NCBI RefSeq assembly: GCF_018332655.1
Contig: NZ_BOQL01000021.1
Location: forward strand, 1-64,000
DNA length: 64,000 nucleotides
From: Actinoplanes auranticolor
GTDB lineage: Bacteria > Actinomycetota > Actinomycetes > Mycobacteriales > Micromonosporaceae
Direction of reading: 5' to 3'
Both the position numbers and the translations under genes were made by a program. How positions within the stretch are numbered: the stretch's first letter is position 1; every line of letters begins with the position of its first letter. Positions 49,739 through 58,240 of this stretch are shown here, piece after piece. Below the pieces are notes generated by a model that was given only the letters and a program-made list of their open reading frames with translations, made no database searches and was not told the DNA's origin.

Positions 49739-52242
49739 CGTTGTTCCCCCGTACCGATCAGGGCGCGTAGCCGGGTCAGCAGGGCCTGCCGGTCGGTGAC
49801 GCCGAGGCGCTGCCGGATGCGGGCCATGTGGTGTTCCACGGTCTTGGCCGAGAGGTAGAGCCGCTCGGCCACCTGCTTGTAGGTGAGTCCGTCCAGGACC
49901 AGGGCGGCGACCTCGCGCTCGCGTTCGCTGAGCAGTTGCGGGCCGCCCTCGGTGGCGCGCGAGCGGGTGCCCGCGGCCGGGGTGGACTCGTGCGGCCCGG
50001 CGATCCGCTCCTGCAGGGCGCGGGCGCAGTCGAGCAGCAGGGTCATCGCCTTGCGGTCGGCGGTGCGGATCGCCGCCTGGCCCACCAGCCGGGCACCGTC
50101 GCCGGCCAGGCCGAGCCCGCTCAGCCGGCGGGCCGCGGCCACCACGGCGTCCGGGTCGGCCGTGTCGGCCAGGACCTCGACCCACTGCGCGGCGGCCTCG
50201 GCGACCGCTTCCGTGTACGGGCTGAAGGCGCGCAGGCCGGCCAGCGCCCGCGCGTGCCGTGCCGCCGCGTCGTGGTCCTCGACGAGAACCGCGGCGTGCA
50301 ACCGGCTCCAGTGCAGCGGTGCACTCCACAGCGGCGGATCGCCCAGCGCGGCCAGCAGCAGGTCCGCCTCGGCCAGGTGCCCGGCGACCCGGTGCTGTTC
50401 GCCGAGCCGGGCCGCGGCCACGGCGAGCTCGCCCAGCGGCAGCAGCGTGAACAGGTCGACCGGCTGGCCGATCAGCGCGTGGCAGGCGTCCGGCCAGGCG
50501 CTGCGCAGGCCGACCAGGTCGCTGCCGCGCCGGCTCAGCCCGACCTGCAGCGCGGTGGCGAACAACCGGTCCCGCCCGCGCCGGCCGGGCAGGACCGCCG
50601 CCCGGGCGTCGCCGATCCGGCCGCGCAGCAGCAGCGTCCAGGCCTGCAGCAGCCGGTGCCGGTCGGCCAGCAGGGTGCCGCCGGTGGCCGCCTGCACGGC
50701 ACGGGCCAGCAGGGCGTCGGCGGTGTCGAGCTCGGCGCTGTGCAGGGCGATGGTCGCGCCGAGCGCGGCGGGGCTGTCCGGCAGCAGCACGGCCGGTCCG
50801 GCCGGCTCCATCATGGTGGCCGCCTGCACCAGCGTGGACAGCGCCGCGGTGGGGGTGCCCCGGACCGACTCGGCCATGCCACGGGCCATCAGCGCCGCGG
50901 CCGCGCTCAGCGAGGTCGGCGGCTCCCCGGTGCCCGAGGCGTCCAGCGCCTCGGCGTCGGCCGGCCGGCCGACGCCGATCAGCGCGACCGCGCCGAAGCC
51001 GGCGGTGACCGTGGAGGGCGACCACTGGTAGAGGGCCGCGGCCTGGGCGGTCTGCCCGCGGTGGGTGAGCACGGCGGCGGCGACGTACGCCGCCTCGGCC
51101 CGCTGCTGCGCGGTGCCGGTCGCCAGGGCCTGATCGGCCAGCCGGGACGCCTCGTCGAGGTCCCCGGCCAGCGCGGTGGCCAGCGCCCGGCGGGCAGCGG
51201 TGGTGCGGCCCGCGCCGGCCGCCGCGGCGAACAACCGGGCGGCCAGTTCCGGATCGTCGCCCAGCGCTTCCTCGCCGGCGGCCTCGTAGACCTCGCCCAG
51301 CCCGGTGCCCGCGGCGCCCGGCACCAGGCCGCCCGCGGTGTCGCCGGCGTCGCGCAGCAGGGGCCGCACCAGCGGCAGCACCGCGCCGCCCCGTTCGAGC
51401 TGCAGGCCGGCCAGACGCCGGCGCACGTCGATCCGGTGCCCGATCGGGCCGAGCGCGGCGATCGCCTGCCGGGCCAGCGGCACGAGCGTGCCGTCGGCGG
51501 CCAGCAGCCCGCTCGCCCGGCCGGCGTCGACCAGGCCGGCGACCGTCTCGGCGTCCCGCTCGAGCAGCGCCGCGACGAGGTCGAAGGAGAGCCCGGCGCC
51601 GGCCTCCACGGCCAGCAGCAGGGTGCGCAGGTCGGGGTCGAGCTCGTCGAGGTCGGTCGCGAAGGCGCTCAGCGCGGCGACCGGCACCCGGCGGGCGGCG
51701 GCGTCGGCGGCGGTGAGCGCCCCGGCCACCCGGGCGACGTGGCGCGGCACCCCACCGGTCCGCTCGGCCACGAAGGCGACCAGGTCGGGGGAGGGGTCCG
51801 GGACGACGGCGGCCAGCCGGGCGTGGATCTCCCCGGCGGTGAGCGCGCTCAGCTGCACCGGGCGCCGCGCCCGGCGCAGCACGTCGATCAGGGCCGGCAG
51901 GCCGGCCGGGCGCGGCCACGGTCGGTACGCGACCACGATGCGGGCCTCCGGCCGTTCCGCGTACGCCCGCAGCTCGTCCAGCCGCGCCGCGGGCAGCCGG
52001 TGCGCGTCGTCGGCCAGCAGCACCTGCTCGCCGGTGGTGCCGGCGGGCCGCCACGGGGTGACCACCGTGACCCCGGCCCGCTGCCAGACCCCGGCCAGCT
52101 CCCGCAGCAGCGCCGTCTTGCCGAAACCGCCCGGCGCGCCGACCGTCGCCTGCAGCGGGGCGAAGGGGTCGGCGGCGACCTCGGCGAGCAGGTCGGCGGC
52201 GGGCGAACCGGCCACGGCCCCGGCCAATGTCGGTGTGCTCAT
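49735..52242 (-). CDS. LuxR-family STAND-type ATPase regulator (MalT/LAL-like)
   Basis: 835 residues. Walker A GAPGGFGKTALL near residue 37, a possible Walker B (EQVLLADDAH), then a winged helix and a long TPR-like helical region (about 330-740). C-terminal LuxR HTH: LSEREREVAALVLDGLTYKQ, VAERLYLSAKTVEHHMARI. Such regulators switch on ATP plus ligand binding. Its ATG overlaps the stop of the Hsp70-like gene and its stop overlaps the kinase start, so it is co-expressed with both. It is the likely activator of the divergent dynamin operon. Confidence 0.85.
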   Translation of the reverse strand: MSTPTLAGAVAGSPAADLLAEVAADPFAPLQATVGAPGGFGKTALLRELAGVWQRAGVTVVTPWRPAGTTGEQVLLADDAHRLPAARLDELRAYAERPEARIVVAYRPWPRPAGLPALIDVLRRARRPVQLSALTAGEIHARLAAVVPDPSPDLVAFVAERTGGVPRHVARVAGALTAADAAARRVPVAALSAFATDLDELDPDLRTLLLAVEAGAGLSFDLVAALLERDAETVAGLVDAGRASGLLAADGTLVPLARQAIAALGPIGHRIDVRRRLAGLQLERGGAVLPLVRPLLRDAGDTAGGLVPGAAGTGLGEVYEAAGEEALGDDPELAARLFAAAAGAGRTTAARRALATALAGDLDEASRLADQALATGTAQQRAEAAYVAAAVLTHRGQTAQAAALYQWSPSTVTAGFGAVALIGVGRPADAEALDASGTGEPPTSLSAAAALMARGMAESVRGTPTAALSTLVQAATMMEPAGPAVLLPDSPAALGATIALHSAELDTADALLARAVQAATGGTLLADRHRLLQAWTLLLRGRIGDARAAVLPGRRGRDRLFATALQVGLSRRGSDLVGLRSAWPDACHALIGQPVDLFTLLPLGELAVAAARLGEQHRVAGHLAEADLLLAALGDPPLWSAPLHWSRLHAAVLVEDHDAAARHARALAGLRAFSPYTEAVAEAAAQWVEVLADTADPDAVVAAARRLSGLGLAGDGARLVGQAAIRTADRKAMTLLLDCARALQERIAGPHESTPAAGTRSRATEGGPQLLSEREREVAALVLDGLTYKQVAERLYLSAKTVEHHMARIRQRLGVTDRQALLTRLRALIGTGEQR

Positions 52243-53441
52243 CGCTCGCCCACCCGCACCGCGGCGACGTCGACCGGCGGCCGCGGTGGCCGGTCCGGCG
52301 CGCGGTCGTCCCGGGTGATCTCGGGCCACGACGCGGTCGGCCGGCCCACGACGCCGGACAGCTGACCGTCCGGCCCATGACCGCCCGGCATGTGACCGTC
52401 CGGCATGGGACCGCCCGGCACGTGCTCGCCCGGCAGCTGACCGCCCGGCAGTTGACCGTTCGGCAGCTGACCCTGCGGCGGCTGACCCCCGCGTGGCTGG
52501 CCGCCCGGCGAGCGGGACGTGATCGCGGTGGAGGGGGCGGCCGGCGGGGCGGGCCGGCGCACCAGCGGCCGGACCGCGAGCGCGGCTCCGGCGGCCACCG
52601 TCATCGGCGGATCGGGATCACGCAGCACCGGCACCGGGAACGCCGCGGACAACAGGTCGGACACATGCGGATATACGTCGTCGGAGCCGCCGGCGATCAG
52701 CACCGCGCCAAGGTCACCTCGGGTGGCGCCACAGCTGCTCACGGTGTGCAGAGCCAGGTCCACGGTGGACTGGATGACCGCGCGGGCGTCGGCCGGCGTC
52801 GCGTCGCGCAGATCGAAGCCGCTGACCTCGGCCAGTTCGGCGCAGCCGAGCAGTTCGAGCCGGCCCGGCCCGTGCACCACGACGACCGAGATCTCGCAGC
52901 TGGAGCCGCCGATCCGGTAGGCCAGCAGCATGCCGCCGGCCGCCGGCACCCGGCCCGCGGCCTGGTGGGTCTCGACCACCGCGCGGGCCCGGGTGACCAG
53001 CGCGGTCTGCGCCAGGTCGGCCTCGCCCAGCGCCGAGTGCACGAGGTGCAGCCTTCCGTGGCCCCAGACCGACGGGTACGCCAGGGCGATCCGCTCGGGT
53101 GGCTCGTCGAGCTGCTGCCAGACCCGGTCGACCACCCAGCGGGCCATCGCCGCGACCAGGCCGTGAGCCGGGAAGTAGTCGTCGCCGAACAGCATCGGCA
53201 GGCTGTCGCCGACGCGGTGCAGGTAGCCGCCGACCGAGGTGGCGGCCGGCGAGCGGCCGTGGTCGGCCGGTACGACGTCGCCCTCCGGGGTCATCACCAG
53301 TCCTGAGCTGACCGTGCGCGAGCGCAGGCCCAGCGTCACCGGCTGTGCCGGGCCCCAGCCTCCGCCGGCGCCGTCGGTGCGCCGGCAGACGGCGGCCTTG
53401 GTGGCGCCGGCGCCGATGTCGATCCCCAGGACGTAGGGCAC
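52239..53441 (-). CDS. Hsp70/actin-fold ATPase without substrate-binding domain
   Basis: 400 residues. The first ~310 are a DnaK-like nucleotide-binding domain: phosphate-1 GIDIGAGATKAAVC, phosphate-2 LAYRIGGSSCEISVVV and adenosine motif VLIAGGSDDVYPHV. There is no substrate-binding beta-sandwich or lid; instead residues 310-365 are an eleven-unit pentapeptide repeat (GQLPG type), then a Pro/Arg tail. GTG start with GGAGGAG 7 bases ahead. First gene of the leftward operon, divergent from the IniB gene. Function unknown; could act as an ATP-dependent switch or chaperone for the dynamins. Confidence 0.82.
   Translation of the reverse strand: MPYVLGIDIGAGATKAAVCRRTDGAGGGWGPAQPVTLGLRSRTVSSGLVMTPEGDVVPADHGRSPAATSVGGYLHRVGDSLPMLFGDDYFPAHGLVAAMARWVVDRVWQQLDEPPERIALAYPSVWGHGRLHLVHSALGEADLAQTALVTRARAVVETHQAAGRVPAAGGMLLAYRIGGSSCEISVVVVHGPGRLELLGCAELAEVSGFDLRDATPADARAVIQSTVDLALHTVSSCGATRGDLGAVLIAGGSDDVYPHVSDLLSAAFPVPVLRDPDPPMTVAAGAALAVRPLVRRPAPPAAPSTAITSRSPGGQPRGGQPPQGQLPNGQLPGGQLPGEHVPGGPMPDGHMPGGHGPDGQLSGVVGRPTASWPEITRDDRAPDRPPRPPVDVAAVRVGER
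52351..52515. repeat. Eleven tandem 15-bp repeats coding pentapeptides
   Basis: Eleven consecutive 15-base units of the form CCGCCCGGCAGCTGA (+ strand reading) with a few substitutions each. They encode the Gly-Gln-Leu-Pro-Gly-type repeats of the Hsp70-like protein. The unit length keeps frame, so copy number can change without disrupting the gene. Confidence 0.9.
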
Positions 53442-53550
53442 GTCGTTACTCCTCCATCACCGACGGCCATTACTGCGGATGTGACAGCGCGGTGGGCGTC
53501 ATTCGGCCGGATAGGTCCACATGTTCGTACCAGAAGACGGCTCGTGGATC

Positions 53551-53592
53551 GTCCCCCAAAAAATCAAGCCGGCGAATCCCCTAACCCCCTAA
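53551..53592. promoter_or_regulatory. C-rich direct repeats in the divergent Hsp70/IniB promoter
   Basis: TCCCCCAAAA (53552-53561), then CCCCTAA at 53578-53584 and 53586-53592 (8-base period). They lie in the 290-base gap, about 140-180 bases ahead of the IniB start. Candidate binding sites for the LuxR-type regulator; no partner evidence beyond position. Confidence 0.35.
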
Positions 53593-53681
53593 CGCCGGGC
53601 CGGGCGGGATCACCGATCGGCGCGGCGGGACCGGGGGCACCAACCCCGATGCCCGCGCCGGTCACCCTCCGTACGGTTTGC

Positions 53682-53706
53682 TGCGGTGCCGGACCCCGGT
53701 GCCGCA
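53682..53706 (+). promoter_or_regulatory. Leader hairpin before iniB-like gene
   Basis: TGCGGTGCCGG (53682-53692) pairs with CCGGTGCCGCA (53696-53706) with two G-U wobbles and a 3-base loop; it ends 14 bases before GAAGGAG. A stable RNA leader structure able to affect translation or transcript stability. Confidence 0.5.
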
Positions 53707-53731
53707 CAAGCCCGGTTCTCGAAGGAGCCTC

Positions 53732-54619
53732 ATGGACTCGTCCCCGACGTTGCAGGACTTCGTCCTCAACCTGATCTACGACCCGGCCGCCCGCTCGGCC
53801 TTCGAGCTCGACCCGGAGACCGCCCTGCACGCCGCCGGCCTGGGCGACGTCACCGCGGCCGACGTGCAGCAGGTGATCCCGCTGGTGGTCGACTCCGCCC
53901 CGGTCACCGGCCTGTTCGGCGTGACCGGCGCCGACGACCTCACCACCGGGGTGGCCAACCTGGACGTCGCCGGCGCGGTGTCCCAGCTGCAGGCGATCAC
54001 CTCGCAGGTGGCCGTCATGCCGGGCCAGGTCGCGGGCGATCTGAACGTCGCCAACACGCTGGCCGGCGTCAACGCCACGGTGCTCACGGTGGCCGGTGAC
54101 GACGTGGTCGGCGGCTCGGTGCTGTCGGGCAACTCGCTCGGCCTGGCCGGGATCGGTGGCGGCGTGACCGCGGCCGTGCCGGTGGACGTCGGCGGGCTGT
54201 CCGCGGGCAACGACCCGGGCCTGCACCTGGACAACACTGTGGTGGCCCCGGTCGAGCACAGCGTGACCAACGTGGTCAGTGGCGTGGACCACGTGGTTCC
54301 CGGCACCGACGCGGGCCCGGTCGGCATTCTGGACGGTGGCCTGGGCACGGTCACGAATCTGCCGGCCTCGATCTCGCTCGATCACGCGCCGGACCTTGAC
54401 GTCGCCGGGGTCGGCGGGGCAACCTCTTCGGTCGGGTCCCTGATCAAGCCGGACCTGGACCGGGTCCTGCCGCACGACCCGGTTCAGGGCCTCGACAGCA
54501 CCCTGAGCAGCGTCGGCAGCGCCGGGCACGACGTCACCAGCGGCGTGCTGCACAGCGTGACCAACCCGGCGGAGGACAGTGAGCCGTCGCACGGCCTGCT
54601 GGGCGGGCTGCACCCGTAA
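53732..54619 (+). CDS. iniB: IniB N-terminal-domain protein
   Basis: 295 residues. Residues 1-50 match the IniB N-domain: LQDFVLNLIYDPAARSAFELDPETALHAAGLGDVTAADVQQVIPLV. The rest is a Gly/Val/Asp-rich low-complexity tail with repeated VxN, DxxG and DHV-type motifs, as in mycobacterial IniB. No signal peptide is visible. In Mycobacterium tuberculosis iniB leads the isoniazid- and ethambutol-induced iniBAC operon. GAAGGAG precedes ATG 53732. The next gene starts 59 bases on. Confidence 0.85.
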   Translation: MDSSPTLQDFVLNLIYDPAARSAFELDPETALHAAGLGDVTAADVQQVIPLVVDSAPVTGLFGVTGADDLTTGVANLDVAGAVSQLQAITSQVAVMPGQVAGDLNVANTLAGVNATVLTVAGDDVVGGSVLSGNSLGLAGIGGGVTAAVPVDVGGLSAGNDPGLHLDNTVVAPVEHSVTNVVSGVDHVVPGTDAGPVGILDGGLGTVTNLPASISLDHAPDLDVAGVGGATSSVGSLIKPDLDRVLPHDPVQGLDSTLSSVGSAGHDVTSGVLHSVTNPAEDSEPSHGLLGGLHP

Positions 54620-54678
54620 GGCACGCGGCGCCGGTCCGGGGTCGGGCGACACGACGACGAGAGACTGGGCGGGAACGG

Positions 54679-56619
54679 ATGACGAGCTGGGAGACCGGAC
54701 CCACGGCCTATGCGGGTCCGGCCTCCCTCGTCCCGCAGTCCCCGGTCCCGGCCCGGCAGGCCGAGCCCGATCCGCTGCGGGCGGCCGGCGCCCTGTGGTG
54801 GCTCGACGTCCTCGACTCCACGATCCGTACGTGCGGCACGCACGGCCGGTCCGAGGTCGCCGAGTGGCTGTCGCGCCGGCGGGCCCAGCTGCTGCGTCCC
54901 GAGCTGCGGGTGCTGGTCGTCGGCGCCGCCCACCAGGGCAAGAGCCAGCTTATCAACGCACTGATCAACGCCGGGGTGTGCGCGGTGGACGCGCCGGGCG
55001 GCACCGTGGTGCCGGCCGTGGTGCATCACGCCGAGTCGCCGGCCGCGCAGCTGATCCGCCGCGGGTCGCCGAGCGCCGAGTGGACGGCCGAGGTCGGCCT
55101 GCAGGACCGCGTCCCGCTCGGCCTGGAGGCCCTCGACGCCGCGATCACCGAGGCGGCGGCCCGGTTCCCGGCCGGCACCCCGGTGCACGCCGACATCGCG
55201 GTGCCCCGCACGCTGCTGGCCGGCGGGCTGGTGCTGATCGACACCCCGGCGCTGCCCGGCCTGCCCGCGTCGGCCGAGCGGGCGCTCGGCCGGGCCAGTG
55301 ATCTGGCCACCTACGCCGGGGCCGACCTGGTGCTCTACACCTGCGAGGCGGGCCGCGAGCTCACCGACGCCGAACTGGCCGTGCTGCAGGAGCTGGCGCG
55401 CTTCTTCCCCGGCCTGCTCGTGGTCTTCACCAAGACCGACTACGCGATCGACTGGCGGCGCAACCTCGCCGACAGCCGCACCCGGCTGGCCCGGGCCGGT
55501 GTGCCGGCGGCCACCACCGCCGTGTCCGCCACCCTGCGGCTGCACGCGCTGCGGGCCGGCGACACCGCGCTCAACAACGAGTCGGGCTTCACCGACCTCA
55601 TCGTCCACCTGCAGCAGATGGTGGCGGCCAAGCCCGACCGGCTGGCCCGGGACACGGTCAGCCGGCTCGGCCGGATCGCGCTCGAGGAACTGGCCGGCCC
55701 GCTGCGCGACGAGCTGACGGCCCAGCAGAACGCCGGGCTGCCGGACGCGGTGGCCCGGCTGCACACCACCCAGCGCCGCCTCGACGACCTGCGCAAATGC
55801 GCGGTCCGCTGGCAGAACACCCTCTCCGACGAGGTCGGCGACCTGATGTCGGACATCGAGCACGACCTGCGGGAGCGGATCCGGGCGGTGCTGGCCGAGT
55901 CGGACGAGTACTTCACCACCGCCGACCCGGCCAAGGCGTGGGACGAGTTCGAGCCCTGGCTGCGCCAGGCCCTCACCGACCTGACCGGGACCAGCCTGAG
56001 CTGGCTGGCCGAACGCATCGAGTGGATGGCCCGCCGGGTCGCCGACCAGTTCCCGCCCGAGGTCGGCGAGGTGCTCCCGCCGTCCGCGCTCGTCACGGCC
56101 GACGAGCGGGCGGACGGGGTGCCCGGGCTGGACGCGCCGCCGGTCGCCAAGTTCACCCCCGGGCAGAAGCTGTTCATCGGCCTTCGCGGCTCCTACGGCG
56201 GGGTGATCATGTTCGGCCTGGCCACCAGCCTGGCCGGGATGTCGCTGATCAATCCGATCTCGATCGGCGGCGGCGCGCTGTTCGGCGGCAAGACCATCCG
56301 CGACGAGAGCAAGTCGCTGCTCAAGAAGCGGCAGGCGGAGGCCCGGACCGCCGTGCAGCGCCACGTCGACGACATCTTCGTGGGGCTGAACAAGGAGGCG
56401 CGCGACACCGTACGCCGGGCCCAGCGCGCGCTGCGTGACCACTTCACCGCGGTGACCGAGGACCTGCAGGAGATCGTGATGGAGTCGCTGCGCAACGCCA
56501 AGGCCGCGGCCGATCAGGACGTCGCTGCCCGCGAGCAGCACGCCCGGCGGCTCCAGCAGGAGCTGGCCGTGCTGGTCCAGCTGCACTCCCAGGCCCGCGC
56601 GCTGGGCGGCCGCGGGTGA
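54679..56619 (+). CDS. iniA: Bacterial dynamin-like GTPase (IniA-like)
   Basis: 646 residues. GTPase domain with all motifs: P-loop VVGAAHQGKSQLINALI (Lys88), G2 Thr in GGTVVPAV, G3 VLIDTPALPGLP, G4 VVFTKTDY. It is followed by a helical stalk (about 330-520) and a hydrophobic paddle (GVIMFGLATSLAGMSLINPI, then GGGALFGGK) that should insert in membrane, and a second helical arm. Bacterial dynamins reshape or fuse membranes using GTP. The next gene overlaps its stop by 4 bases. Confidence 0.87.
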   Translation: MTSWETGPTAYAGPASLVPQSPVPARQAEPDPLRAAGALWWLDVLDSTIRTCGTHGRSEVAEWLSRRRAQLLRPELRVLVVGAAHQGKSQLINALINAGVCAVDAPGGTVVPAVVHHAESPAAQLIRRGSPSAEWTAEVGLQDRVPLGLEALDAAITEAAARFPAGTPVHADIAVPRTLLAGGLVLIDTPALPGLPASAERALGRASDLATYAGADLVLYTCEAGRELTDAELAVLQELARFFPGLLVVFTKTDYAIDWRRNLADSRTRLARAGVPAATTAVSATLRLHALRAGDTALNNESGFTDLIVHLQQMVAAKPDRLARDTVSRLGRIALEELAGPLRDELTAQQNAGLPDAVARLHTTQRRLDDLRKCAVRWQNTLSDEVGDLMSDIEHDLRERIRAVLAESDEYFTTADPAKAWDEFEPWLRQALTDLTGTSLSWLAERIEWMARRVADQFPPEVGEVLPPSALVTADERADGVPGLDAPPVAKFTPGQKLFIGLRGSYGGVIMFGLATSLAGMSLINPISIGGGALFGGKTIRDESKSLLKKRQAEARTAVQRHVDDIFVGLNKEARDTVRRAQRALRDHFTAVTEDLQEIVMESLRNAKAAADQDVAAREQHARRLQQELAVLVQLHSQARALGGRG

Positions 56620-58085
56620 TCGACGAGGAGGAGCTGGAGCAGCGCACCTACCGCCTGCTGAACGAGGCGGCGCACATCTACCGGGGCAACCCGCCGGCCG
56701 CCGCGCTGCTGCGCTCCACCCTCGACCGGCTGGCCGACCCGCTGCGGCTGGCCGTCACGGGTCCGGCCCGGTCCGGCGTCTCCACTCTGGTCAGCGCGCT
56801 GATCGGGGAGGATCTGGCGCCGGTGGAGCTGCCCGGTGAACGGCCGGCCAGCGTCACCTACCGCGACGGCACCCAGCCGCGGGCCTGGTGGCAGGACGAG
56901 CGCGGGACGCCGTACGAGATCCCGATGGTCCGCACCGCGCACGGCCTGCGGATGGCCCCGGACGCCCGGCACGCCCGCCGCCCGGACGGCGCGTCCCGCG
57001 CCGTCATCGAGTGGCCGAGCCGGGTCCTGCGCCGCACCGAGCTGATCGACACCCACCTGCCGCTGCCGCAGGCGCTGCGGACCGCCGACGCGGTCCTCTA
57101 CGTCACGCCGCACCTGGGCGAGACCGACCTGCAGGCGCTGCAGGCGTCGCGGGGCATCCGCGGCCCCTCGGTCTTCCCCGTGCAGACCATGATCGTGCTG
57201 TCCCGGGCCGACGCCACCGGCGGCGGCCGCACCGACGCTCTGCTCACCGCCAAGCAGGCCGCGCGGCGCCGCCGCCGCGAGCCGCGGATCGGCGCGCTGT
57301 GCCAGGACGTCCTCGCGGTCTCGCCGCTGATCGCGGCGGCCGCCCGCACCCTGCGCGACGACGAGTTCCGGGCGATCGCCACGATGGCCGCCCTGCCGCG
57401 TGCCGCGGCCGAACCGCACCTGCTCTCCACCGACCGGTTCACCGCCGCCGATGCGCTGCGCCCGGTCGCCGCCCAGCAGCGGGCCCAGCTCCTGCAGCGC
57501 TTCGGCCTCGGCGGCATCCGGCTGGCGATCACCCTGGCCCGCACCGGCTGCGACAACGCGGCCGCGCTCGGCGAGCGCCTGCAGGAGCACAGTGGCCTCA
57601 AGGAGCTGCAGGCCTCGATCGCTGAGCTCTTCACCGCCCGCCGGGCCGCGCTGCGGGCCCGCTCGGCGCTGACCACCCTGGACCACCTGCTGCGCACCCA
57701 GCAGGTGCCGCCGGCCGTCCACCTGCTGGCCGAGCTGGAGCTGCTGCTGGCCGACGCCCACGAGTTCCGCGAGCTGCGCCTGCTGGCGGCGCTGCGCTCG
57801 GGCCGGGTCAACCTGCCCCGCGAGCACGCGGTCGACGCCCGGCGCCTGCTCGGCGGCTCGGGCACCAGCCTGGGGGAGCGGCTGGGCATGTCCCCGGAGG
57901 CGACCGCGGAGGACACCTGGACGCAGGCCCACGCCGCCGCCGAGCGGTGGCGCGAGCAGGCGCAGGGGCCGGGCCTGCCGCCGGCCCAGCGCCGGGCCGC
58001 CGAGGTGGTGCTGCGCAGCTGCGACATGATCCTGGCCGGCCTGGACAGCATGGCGGCACCGGTCGGCCCGGGCGGGTACGCCTGA
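56616..58085 (+). CDS. iniC: Dynamin-like protein with degenerate GTPase motifs (IniC-like)
   Basis: 489 residues. The fold and the order of motifs follow a dynamin GTPase domain, but the key residues are missing: the P-loop reads VTGPARSGVSTLVSALI with Val55 where Lys is needed, G2 Thr is absent (ELPGERPASVTY), G3 is LIDTHLPLP instead of DTPG, and G4 is LSRADA instead of (T/N)KxD. A helical region follows (350-480). It is probably a pseudo-GTPase that pairs with the IniA-like protein, whose stop it overlaps (GTGA). Synteny supports the iniC position. Confidence 0.8.
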   Translation: MIDEEELEQRTYRLLNEAAHIYRGNPPAAALLRSTLDRLADPLRLAVTGPARSGVSTLVSALIGEDLAPVELPGERPASVTYRDGTQPRAWWQDERGTPYEIPMVRTAHGLRMAPDARHARRPDGASRAVIEWPSRVLRRTELIDTHLPLPQALRTADAVLYVTPHLGETDLQALQASRGIRGPSVFPVQTMIVLSRADATGGGRTDALLTAKQAARRRRREPRIGALCQDVLAVSPLIAAAARTLRDDEFRAIATMAALPRAAAEPHLLSTDRFTAADALRPVAAQQRAQLLQRFGLGGIRLAITLARTGCDNAAALGERLQEHSGLKELQASIAELFTARRAALRARSALTTLDHLLRTQQVPPAVHLLAELELLLADAHEFRELRLLAALRSGRVNLPREHAVDARRLLGGSGTSLGERLGMSPEATAEDTWTQAHAAAERWREQAQGPGLPPAQRRAAEVVLRSCDMILAGLDSMAAPVGPGGYA

Positions 58086-58240
58086 CCCCGGCACGGGCGG
58101 CGTCGGCCGCAGACCTCGGTCGTGGCCCGGCCCCCGATGGTGCTGCCCGGCCAGTACCGCATCGCCGGACGTGACCGCGACCCGGACCGCCCGCAGCATC
58201 ACCGTCTCGGTCCGGGCGGCGCTGCGGGCGGAGCATCGGT

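Noticed and set aside
46233..49858. Long plus-strand frames opposite the CBM2, DUF742 and kinase genes
   Set aside because: No recognisable domains and Ser/Arg/Pro-rich shadow composition; the minus-strand genes have clear motifs.
48023..52378. 1451-residue frame suggesting one giant fusion of kinase and upstream gene
   Set aside because: The part beyond the kinase ATG at 49738 is the LuxR gene in the wrong frame and shows only Arg/Gly/Pro-rich shadow sequence. Two separate genes with ATGA overlap fit better.
52351..52515. Tandem repeat considered as CRISPR or iteron array
   Set aside because: The units are contiguous with no spacers and lie within a coding region in frame, so they are protein repeats.
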